Assembly: GCA_013695575.1 (NCBI GenBank)
Contig: JACDAF010000040.1
Location: 1-5,537, forward strand
Length of the DNA: 5,537 bases
Direction of reading: 5' to 3'
Source: Chloroflexota bacterium
Lineage (GTDB): Bacteria; Chloroflexota; Limnocylindria; P2-11E
Shown: piece by piece, positions 1 through 5,358 of the stretch
Layout: every line of letters starts with the position of its first letter
Position numbering within the stretch: position 1 is the first letter of the stretch
Position numbers and translations under genes: made by a program
The notes under the pieces: model-generated
Told to the model about the DNA's origin: nothing
Databases searched by the model: none
Seen by the model: only the letters and a program-made list of their open reading frames with translations

Positions 1-485
1 CCGCTCTGCCCGACCAGCGCGACGGTCTTGCCGCCGATCTCCACTGCACTACCGTGGAGGCAGGGAACGCCACGGAGGTGCAGGAGCCGGGGAAAGATTC
101 CGCGGAAGAGGACGAAGGTCAGGCTCCACGGCTCTGCCTTGGGATGCACGAAGAGCCGAAGACATGAGGCATCGCGCGGCATCAGCGCGTCAACCGTCCC
201 GGCGAAGCGGAAGGCGAAGTCAGAACCGCGCATCCCGAACCATGGGCGTCGCGCGTTGCCCTGTTCCAGCCAGTGGATCCCGCGGGTTGACAAAGTCCCC
301 TGACAGAGGACGAGGGCGACCGTGCCGCGAGCGGCGACGCGCTTGGCATTCGATTCCGTGACCCAGGCGAAGTCAACGCCGTACAGCGTGAATCGGCCGG
401 CGAGTTCCGCTGGATCCCGTGAGCCGATCTCGGCGTCGGCGCGGCGGCGCGTTGTCCTTTCCTGGGCCTCACGCTGCGGTCCCAT
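1..485 (-). CDS. HPr-kinase-like (HprK-related) serine kinase, N-terminal part, cut by left window edge
   Basis: Reading the minus strand from ATG at 485 gives an open frame of 161 codons that runs off the left edge. The last visible residues (about 143-161) read LHGSAVEIGGKTVALVGQS and then a Gly. This is the strand and P-loop entry typical of HPr kinase/phosphorylase homologues, where a Leu-His-x-Ser-Ala-Val strand leads into GxSGxGKS. The Walker A Lys and Ser lie outside the window, so nucleotide binding is inferred from the first half of the loop only. Residues 1-30 are charged and probably disordered; residues 31-140 form a mixed domain without recognisable motifs, as in HprK-related kinases that lack the usual HPr kinase N-domain. 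The start is supported by GAGGAG nine bases upstream. The gene follows the nucleotidyltransferase by 5 bp, so the two are almost certainly co-expressed. HprK homologues phosphorylate Ser on a protein or a peptide; the target here is unknown. An ABC ATPase is less likely given the LHGSAVEI lead-in. Confidence 0.72.
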   Translation of the reverse strand, partial: MGPQREAQERTTRRRADAEIGSRDPAELAGRFTLYGVDFAWVTESNAKRVAARGTVALVLCQGTLSTRGIHWLEQGNARRPWFGMRGSDFAFRFAGTVDALMPRDASCLRLFVHPKAEPWSLTFVLFRGIFPRLLHLRGVPCLHGSAVEIGGKTVALVGQS

Positions 486-490
486 CGCGT

Positions 491-1498
491 CTAGCTCCTC
501 GGTCTGCCGGCCGGTACGGCGTCCCGCAGCGCTCGGCCGAGCGCGACGCTGGCGAGAACGGGCACCCTAAGGAGGGTCAGCAGAACGCGCACGACGTGCC
601 ACGAAAGACGCCAGGCGTCGGTGGGTAGAGCCGGATAGCGGCTCTCGAGCCACGAGGGGGAGGGGAGAAGTCGCACAGGGAGAGCGAGCACGGGATCGCG
701 CAGACGGTCCGTGAGCAGCATCTGGGCGGCATTGGCGTCGCCCGCATTCTTGAGTCGGACGGCAACTCTGACCAAGAGGCGACGGGAGAACCGGGGCCGC
801 AAGCCCGCGATGAAAGATTCCGGCACGAGGTGGCGGACGTGCTCTGAGGACAGGGCTACCCACATCGCGGTGGCGAGCCGTTGTCGCATGATCAGGTCCC
901 CGACGAGCGGCCAACGCACCTGCGTGCTCTCCAACAGCCGGCGTACGTCCTCCAGGGCCGCTGCTGACCAGTCGGCGTGATGCAGCACGGTGTGTCCGAC
1001 CAGGTGGATAAGCTGGTCCTCGGGCGACAGCCGCAGTGCCGGCTGGCCGGCGATCTCGCATGACTCGGCGCGCTCCCACGCGCCACGGTCGTCCAGCTGG
1101 ATCACGCGGCGCAGCCATGCGGGCGTTAGCACGTGGTGGTGAATGTCGAGCTGAAGTCCCGCGAAGTCACGCACGAACTCGCCGGCCGGGCCGCCGGAAC
1201 GGATTGTCCGGCGCGACCCCTGCTCGGGACGGGGCAACGCCCTGAGGCCGAGGGCGCGGATCAGCCGCGCTGAGTCGGAGGGTCGGACCAGCACGTCGAT
1301 GTCGTTCATACGGCGTTCGTTCAGCCGATAGAGCCACCGCAGGAGGACCCCGCCTTTGAGCACGATGACCGGCACTCCGACTCGGTGAGCGGTAGCGAGG
1401 ATCTCGCCGAGCCGCGACAGCATCCACAAATTGATGGCAGCGACCTCCATGCTTGCTGACTCGGGCGAGGCCGGGTCTGCCGAGGGTTCACCGGACAT
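491..1498 (-). CDS. Nucleotidyltransferase family protein (PF14907-type, NTP_transf_5)
   Basis: A 335-residue protein from the ATG at 1498. It matches the uncharacterised nucleotidyltransferase family of the polymerase-beta superfamily. An N-terminal helix precedes VIVLKGG (residues 44-50), then Arg63 and NDIDVLV with Asp66 and Asp68, and later LQLDIHHH with Asp118. These three Asp residues are the likely metal-binding set. Residues 158-190 (SPEDQLIHLVGH, then a Leu-Glu-Asp-Val segment) form the family's helical C-terminal part. The biochemical reaction is not settled for the family; members occur beside HprK-like kinases in peptide and polysaccharide clusters. A longer frame from ATG 1561 adds 21 mostly Arg-rich residues and has no ribosome site, so I prefer 1498. 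This start overlaps the preceding membrane-protein gene by 11 bp and suggests coupling. Met17 (1450) is another possible start; the choice does not touch the catalytic core. Confidence 0.85.
   Translation of the reverse strand: MSGEPSADPASPESASMEVAAINLWMLSRLGEILATAHRVGVPVIVLKGGVLLRWLYRLNERRMNDIDVLVRPSDSARLIRALGLRALPRPEQGSRRTIRSGGPAGEFVRDFAGLQLDIHHHVLTPAWLRRVIQLDDRGAWERAESCEIAGQPALRLSPEDQLIHLVGHTVLHHADWSAAALEDVRRLLESTQVRWPLVGDLIMRQRLATAMWVALSSEHVRHLVPESFIAGLRPRFSRRLLVRVAVRLKNAGDANAAQMLLTDRLRDPVLALPVRLLPSPSWLESRYPALPTDAWRLSWHVVRVLLTLLRVPVLASVALGRALRDAVPAGRPRS
495..500 (-). promoter_or_regulatory. Shine-Dalgarno site of the HprK-like gene
   Basis: The minus strand reads GAGGAG here, nine bases before the ATG at 485. 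It is the clearest ribosome binding site in the window and lies inside the last codons of the upstream nucleotidyltransferase gene, whose TAG occupies 493-491. Ribosomes finishing the upstream gene would therefore stop next to the next start codon, which fits translational coupling. Confidence 0.7.
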
Positions 1499-2678
1499 GC
1501 AGCGGCAGCCGCGGCGACGCAGGCGTCGGAGCCGAAACGGGGCCCATCGCGGCCGTCGCACGCTCGGTCGACCACGAGCTCGATCGACGGTCGTTCGCCG
1601 CCCAACCGATGCCGGCGATGGTCAGGAACAGCGGCAGGATCTGGGCGCGGTGGCGATACGCGGTGCCGACGTTGCCCGAGATCAGGGCGTAGAAGACGGA
1701 GACGCCGACCACGACGCCCACCAGGACCCACAGCGCACCCGGATGCTCGCGTCGCAGCGAGCGGACCCCTGGCCACGTCTTCGACAGCAGCCAGTACCAG
1801 AGGAGAACCTCAGGGATCGTCAGGATCGAGAGGGTTCCGGTCACAGCCCAGGGAAACGGGCCCAAGAGGAAGTAGGCGAGGCCAAGGGGCAGCGACGCGA
1901 TCTCGCCCCGCAGGGATCCCGGCTCCACATTGGTCTGGTAGCCAGAGGCCGCCCCGGCGGCGAAGCCTCCGCGGATCTCACCGAGCCGCTCCAAGCTGGC
2001 GTTATCCGGCAGCGCCCCGCTGGACGCCAGCTGGCTTGTGACCAACGCGGCGATGACGATGATCGCGGCAGCGGCCGCGTAGCTGCGAAAGGGATGCTCC
2101 TGCCGCCCGAGCAGCAGGCCAACGATCACGCTGGACGCGACCACCACGAACGCGTACTCGCGCAGTGCGGCAAGCACGAGCAGCCACAGAAGAAGCGGGA
2201 TCCCAGCGTGGAGCTGACCCTTCTCCCTGAGCTCAACGGCGGACCAGGTGGCCCCGACGACCGCGAGGATCAGGAAGGAATCGCGCAGATTCAGCGAGCT
2301 CCAAAGCACGAGCGAGGGGAACAGGGCGACGAGCCAGAACACCCGCCTTCCTGCCGCAGCTCCGGCCAGGCGCGTCGCCAGGCGTGCGGACAGGATCGCC
2401 GTCCACGCACCTGCGGCGGCATTGAGCAACACGAGGACCAGCGGGGCCCGCCCGAGCAGGTAGTAGACCGCGGCGTTGGCCATCACGTAGTGGCCCTGGC
2501 CCCCATCCATCACCCACGAGTCCGGCTCCACTCCACGGCCGTGCCAGAAGGATGCAAGGTCGCTGCCGTTCGAGGCGTACGCATAGCTGTCGGGCGCGAA
2601 GAACATCTCGAGCTCGAAGAAGAGGATCAGCGCTCCCAGCGCTGCCCTTGGAACAAATGCGATGAGGAACGCGGTCAT
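1488..2678 (-). CDS. Polytopic membrane protein, GT-C/EpsG-like, probable polysaccharide polymerase or glycosyltransferase
   Basis: A 396-residue hydrophobic protein with about ten membrane segments, the first at residues 4-27 and the second near 66-85. After the first segment comes an acidic loop, FFAPDSYAYA (residues 26-35), which resembles the Asp-containing first outer loop of GT-C glycosyltransferases and EpsG/Wzy-type polymerases. Residues 119-138 hold LFPSLVLWSSLNLRDSF, a Pro-Ser...Ser...Arg-Asp pattern common in those proteins, and an LREY follows at 172-175. Near the C-terminus, GTAYRHR leads into the last hydrophobic stretch; after it comes a Ser/Arg/Pro-rich cytoplasmic tail. The tail overlaps the start of the nucleotidyltransferase gene by 11 bp. 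No specific family is certain. The resemblance is in topology and motif style, and a role in building or exporting a surface glycan is inferred from this and from the LCP gene upstream. The ATG at 2678 has no good ribosome site; a TAnnnT hexamer lies just upstream. Confidence 0.75.
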   Translation of the reverse strand: MTAFLIAFVPRAALGALILFFELEMFFAPDSYAYASNGSDLASFWHGRGVEPDSWVMDGGQGHYVMANAAVYYLLGRAPLVLVLLNAAAGAWTAILSARLATRLAGAAAGRRVFWLVALFPSLVLWSSLNLRDSFLILAVVGATWSAVELREKGQLHAGIPLLLWLLVLAALREYAFVVVASSVIVGLLLGRQEHPFRSYAAAAAIIVIAALVTSQLASSGALPDNASLERLGEIRGGFAAGAASGYQTNVEPGSLRGEIASLPLGLAYFLLGPFPWAVTGTLSILTIPEVLLWYWLLSKTWPGVRSLRREHPGALWVLVGVVVGVSVFYALISGNVGTAYRHRAQILPLFLTIAGIGWAANDRRSSSWSTERATAAMGPVSAPTPASPRLPLHVR

Positions 2679-2687
2679 CGCCTGACG

Positions 2688-2693
2688 ACTCTA
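2688..2693 (-). promoter_or_regulatory. Candidate -10 element for the three-gene operon
   Basis: The minus strand reads TAGAGT, matching the TAnnnT form of the -10 box. Transcription would begin near 2681, only three bases before the ATG at 2678, giving an almost leaderless message. No convincing -35 is visible. It is the only promoter-like site I see between the LCP gene and the membrane-protein gene, but a single hexamer is weak evidence. Confidence 0.3.
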
Positions 2694-2720
2694 CAGGGCC
2701 GATAGTCTGTCGGCGATGGA

Positions 2721-2745
2721 GAGCGGAGCCGCTCGTTTGCGAGCG
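2721..2745. repeat. Overlapping inverted repeats in the gap between the LCP and membrane-protein genes
   Basis: The plus strand reads GAGCGG-AG-CCGCTC (2721-2734) overlapping CGCTCG-TTTG-CGAGCG (2730-2745). The central CGCTC can pair with the copy on either side, so the two hairpins are mutually exclusive. The second is a perfect 6-bp GC-rich stem with a 4-base loop. Neither is followed by a T run on the minus strand, so a classic intrinsic terminator for the LCP gene is not supported. A further GAGCGAG lies near 2774. It could be an attenuator-like structure, an operator or a dispersed intergenic repeat. Confidence 0.45.
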
Positions 2746-2801
2746 AAGTGAGCTCGATCACGGCGACCTGTCCGAGCGAGCACGACGCGGCGAAACATCT
2801 G

Positions 2802-4127
2802 TCAGGGGAGCAAAAGTCGCTCGCCTACGGCTCGGATCGCCTCGAGATTTGGAATCAGGATGTAGGCCCCATTCGGCCCCGTCGCCGCCGTGGCAAACTC
2901 CGGCGGCTGGAACACCACACGCTCGACCGCGTTCGCTTGCACGGCCCTCAAGGTGATGGCCAGGCGGGAAAGCTCATCGATCGGTACATCCGTGACGACA
3001 CTGGTCCGAACCGCCGCGCTCACGGACGGCCACGAGGCGATGGCGTCCGGCCGCGCGAGCTTTGCGGCCAGACTCAACAACAGGTCCTGTTGGCGCTCGG
3101 CTCGAATGAAGTCGCTGTCTGCGAAACTCATCCTGGATCGCACAAAGAGAAGGGCCGTCGGTCCGTCGAAGTGGTGCTGGCCTGGCTGTACGTAGAGACC
3201 AGCGGAATGGTCGGCGATCTCGCGCGTAACTCTCACATCGACGCCGCCTGCCGCGTCCACGACACGCGCGAAGCCGGGCAGGTCGATTGCGGCGTAGTAG
3301 TCGATCTCATGCCCGAGCATGCGGCCGATAGTCGCCTTGACCACCGCCGCGCCATCAGCGAACCGTTCGGGGCTTCCATCCGCGTAGCTCATGAGCGAGT
3401 TGAGCTTCGCCTCGTAGCGCGTTCCATCAGGTAGCGGCACTCCATATAGGTCCCGAGGCACCGAGAGGAGTGCGGCTCGTCCGTCGGCGGGGTGGATGCT
3501 GACGACCAGCATGGTGTCCGTCAGCCGTGTCGTCCTGTCGGGTCCGGAGTCGACGCCGAGCAGAAGGATCGTCAACGGCCGGATCCTCTTGGCACCGCCA
3601 GCATCGCGGGCCGCTCCTGCGCCGGCGCTCGCCGCGGGCACGCCGGGACCGGGACGCGAGCCTGCGCTTGCGGGCGAGGGTGCGGCGCCGAGGGTGATCG
3701 CATCGATGGTGGTCCGCATGTCGCCGAGCAGCCAGGCGGGAATCGCGTGCATGAGGACCGCCAACAGGCACACCGGCAGGGTCACGGTGAGCAGCGCCCG
3801 CCGTGGATCGCGCGCCAGGCGCGCGAGATCGGCCATCGCGGCGATCCGCCACAGGAGGAGCAGCGCGTTCGCGATCGCGATCAGCGTGAGCATCTGGCGG
3901 TCGAATAGGACGGCGATCGGATCGAGGCTGGGCGCCACGATGATCGAATAGATGAGGACCGCCAGGACAGGGGCGCCGAAGACGGCCGCCGTGAGCCAGC
4001 GACGCCCGTACAGGTGACCGAGCCCGGGAAAAAGGAAGCCCAGCGAGGTGACAAGCCACATCGAGCCCGTCCCGAGTCCGGGACTTCGCCGAGTGAGATG
4101 CGGACCACCGACGCTTCGTCCGGGCAT
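2802..4127 (-). CDS. LytR-CpsA-Psr (LCP) family glycopolymer transferase with multi-pass N-terminus
   Basis: A 441-residue protein. Residues 183-355 form the LCP domain, which transfers undecaprenyl-linked glycopolymers to peptidoglycan on the outer face of the membrane. Visible landmarks are ILLLGVDS (187-194), LTDTM with Asp204, SVPRDLYG with Arg225, KLNS (241-244), the IDYYAAIDLPGF strand (275-286), GGVDV (294-298), LFVRSR with Arg330 and Arg332, and DFIRAERQQ (339-347). These cover the Asp and Arg residues that bind the lipid pyrophosphate in the family, so it should be active. Most LCP proteins have one membrane anchor; here hydrophobic stretches occur near 24-40, 45-65, 79-99 and 112-134, beginning with PGLGHLYGRRW. 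A Pro/Ala/Gly-rich linker (148-178) follows. ATG 4127 is preceded directly by GTG 4130, an alternative start. There is no ribosome site, but a -10-like hexamer fits a leaderless message. It probably serves the glycan made by the downstream operon. Confidence 0.93.
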   Translation of the reverse strand: MPGRSVGGPHLTRRSPGLGTGSMWLVTSLGFLFPGLGHLYGRRWLTAAVFGAPVLAVLIYSIIVAPSLDPIAVLFDRQMLTLIAIANALLLLWRIAAMADLARLARDPRRALLTVTLPVCLLAVLMHAIPAWLLGDMRTTIDAITLGAAPSPASAGSRPGPGVPAASAGAGAARDAGGAKRIRPLTILLLGVDSGPDRTTRLTDTMLVVSIHPADGRAALLSVPRDLYGVPLPDGTRYEAKLNSLMSYADGSPERFADGAAVVKATIGRMLGHEIDYYAAIDLPGFARVVDAAGGVDVRVTREIADHSAGLYVQPGQHHFDGPTALLFVRSRMSFADSDFIRAERQQDLLLSLAAKLARPDAIASWPSVSAAVRTSVVTDVPIDELSRLAITLRAVQANAVERVVFQPPEFATAATGPNGAYILIPNLEAIRAVGERLLLP

Positions 4128-4133
4128 CACGAG

Positions 4134-4139
4134 ATTGTG
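4134..4139 (-). promoter_or_regulatory. Candidate -10 element for the LCP gene (leaderless)
   Basis: The minus strand reads CACAAT, four of six matches to TATAAT including the conserved second A and final T. Counting it as -12 to -7 puts +1 exactly on the A of ATG 4127. No Shine-Dalgarno sequence is present, which fits a leaderless transcript. A -35 is not obvious. Confidence 0.35.
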
Positions 4140-4176
4140 CCGCGTGCTGAGCTGCTGCCCTGACGATCGCCGCCTC

Positions 4177-4182
4177 TACATT
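4177..4182 (+). promoter_or_regulatory. Candidate -10 element for the alpha/beta hydrolase gene (leaderless)
   Basis: The plus strand reads TACATT, a TAnnnT-type -10 box. Taken as -12 to -7, it puts +1 exactly on the G of GTG 4189, which has no Shine-Dalgarno sequence. The same geometry is seen for the divergent LCP gene. No good -35 is visible. Confidence 0.4.
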
Positions 4183-4188
4183 TCCCGC

Positions 4189-5019
4189 GTGCCGAGCGTA
4201 CGTAGCGTCAGCGGCCCTGCCGGGCCGCTCGCCGTCTGGGACTGGCCCGGTGGCGAGCCCACGACCGTGCTGCTGCACGGCGTCGGCAACTACGGCCGGT
4301 ACTGGGACGCGTTCGCCGACGCTGTCGCCGGGCGCCTGCGGCTCATCGCGCCGGACGCGCGGGGACACGGCGACAGCGCCAGGCCGGACGACGGCTACGC
4401 CGCCGCGGACTTCGTCGCCGACGTCCTCGCGGTGCTTGATGCGTACGGCTTGGAGCGTGCGCTCGTGGTCGGCCACTCGATGGGCGGCTACCACGCCACC
4501 ATGCTCGCGGCGGCGCACCCGCGACGCCTCCACGGGCTCGTGATCGTCGACGCCGGGCCGGAGGCGCTTCCCCAAGGGGCCGAGCGCGCGCGGCGGCTCT
4601 CGCTCGAGCGGCCCACTTCCTTCGCCGATCGCGGCGAGGCGGAGGCGTACCTCCGCCGGACCTCTCCCGGCTACTCCGACGGCGTGTACGAGGACCGCCT
4701 CCGGTGGCTCTTCCGCGAAGAGGACGGGCGCCTGGTATGGCGATCGAGCCAGCACGCGCTCAGGCGCATCTTTGCGGGCTCCTCCGATCGCAGCGGCTCG
4801 TGGGAGCGCGCGAGCGGGATCGCGGTCCCGACGCTCGTGGTGCGCGGCACACGCTCGCCCGTGCTCGCGGCGGACGTTGCCCGGCGCCTTGTAACGACGA
4901 TCGCGGGTGCCGGGCTCGTCGAGCTCGACGCGGGACACAACGTGCCGCTCGACCGCCCGGCTGACCTCGCGGATGCCGTGGTCGCCTTCGCGCGCCGGCT
5001 GCCACAGGCGCGGGCGTAG
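4189..5019 (+). CDS. Alpha/beta-fold hydrolase
   Basis: A 276-residue soluble protein from GTG 4189, the usual size for a single-domain alpha/beta hydrolase. In order: TTVLLHGVGNYGRYW (residues 25-39), where His30-Gly31 marks the oxyanion-hole turn; APDARGHGDS (54-63); VVGHSMGG (93-100), with Ser97 as nucleophile in the elbow; VIVDAGP (118-124); a helical cap (about 125-205); the strand PTLVVRG (214-220); and AGHNVPLDRP (248-257), with His250 as catalytic base. The usual Asp after the 214-220 strand is not obvious, since the loop reads GTRSPVLAAD. Asp121 or Asp229 might take its place. The substrate cannot be told; esterase, lactonase or C-C hydrolase are all possible. An upstream in-frame ATG at 4048 would run through the divergent LCP gene and add 47 residues unlike the family, so I reject it. 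No functional link to either neighbour is evident. Confidence 0.92.
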   Translation: MPSVRSVSGPAGPLAVWDWPGGEPTTVLLHGVGNYGRYWDAFADAVAGRLRLIAPDARGHGDSARPDDGYAAADFVADVLAVLDAYGLERALVVGHSMGGYHATMLAAAHPRRLHGLVIVDAGPEALPQGAERARRLSLERPTSFADRGEAEAYLRRTSPGYSDGVYEDRLRWLFREEDGRLVWRSSQHALRRIFAGSSDRSGSWERASGIAVPTLVVRGTRSPVLAADVARRLVTTIAGAGLVELDAGHNVPLDRPADLADAVVAFARRLPQARA

Positions 5020-5025
5020 CGGTAC

Positions 5026-5358
5026 CTACTCGAATCGGTCGGGGCCGAACCGCTCGCGATCTTGGTCTTCGTGCATCAGCATCACGAGCCACACCGGAGC
5101 CCGCGTATCCGCGATGTCGTAGTAGTACCAGACGATGTAGGGCAGCGTGCTGCCGATCATGAAGCGACGATAGGAACGGTTGCCGCGGCGCTCCACTTCC
5201 TCGCCGACTCCGGGGAACGTAGGGATCCGCTCGGTGAACGCGGCGAGAGCCGTTCGTAGGTTCTCGCGCTGTTCGGATGGCTGGTGCTGGCGGAGCCACC
5301 GCACCCGCTCGGCGAGATCATGCTTGAAGCTGGTGTGATAGCGGACTGCACGGCCCAC
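5026..5358 (-). CDS. RelE/ParE-superfamily toxin of a type II toxin-antitoxin pair
   Basis: A 110-residue protein from GTG 5358. The N-terminus VRYHTSFKHDLAERVRWLRQ (5-24) is the first strand followed by the long helix of RelE/ParE toxins. A second helix (29-45) leads to the typical IPTFPGVGEE turn (45-54), then RSYRRFMIG (61-69), PYIVWYYYD (73-81) and VWLVMLMHEDQDRERF (89-104), the two C-terminal strands with the family's His/Asp/Arg-rich end. RelE members cut mRNA on the ribosome while ParE members poison DNA gyrase; the residues visible do not decide between them. The gene follows its probable antitoxin directly, in antitoxin-then-toxin order. Its GTG touches the antitoxin TAG, and no ribosome site is visible, so synthesis probably depends on reinitiation. 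The stop lies 6 bp from the convergent hydrolase stop. Confidence 0.82.
   Translation of the reverse strand: MGRAVRYHTSFKHDLAERVRWLRQHQPSEQRENLRTALAAFTERIPTFPGVGEEVERRGNRSYRRFMIGSTLPYIVWYYYDIADTRAPVWLVMLMHEDQDRERFGPDRFE

Noticed and set aside
567..1118. 183-codon minus-strand frame inside the nucleotidyltransferase
   Set aside because: It is in a different frame of the same strand as a gene with well-supported motifs, and its translation is low-complexity Arg/Pro/Ala.
1499..1561. Extended N-terminus for the nucleotidyltransferase from ATG 1561
   Set aside because: The extra 21 residues are Arg-rich, overlap the C-terminus of the upstream gene, and lack a ribosome site; the 1498 start gives a conventional short overlap.
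1431..2705. 424-codon open frame on the plus strand
   Set aside because: It lies antisense to the membrane-protein gene and is rich in Arg, Gln, Glu and Pro with no domain. Such mirror frames are common in high-GC DNA, and the minus-strand frame has clear membrane segments.
2721..2745. Intrinsic terminator for the LCP gene
   Set aside because: The hairpin is only 6 bp and is not followed by a T run on the minus strand.
4048..4188. Extended N-terminus for the alpha/beta hydrolase from ATG 4048
   Set aside because: The 47 added residues are unlike the family and would overlap the divergent LCP coding region and its promoter; GTG 4189 starts just before the first core strand.
3427..4938. 503-codon open frame on the minus strand
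   Set aside because: It overlaps most of the hydrolase in antisense and then the LCP gene in another frame. Composition is Arg/Ala/Pro-rich without motifs, while both overlapped genes have strong family motifs.
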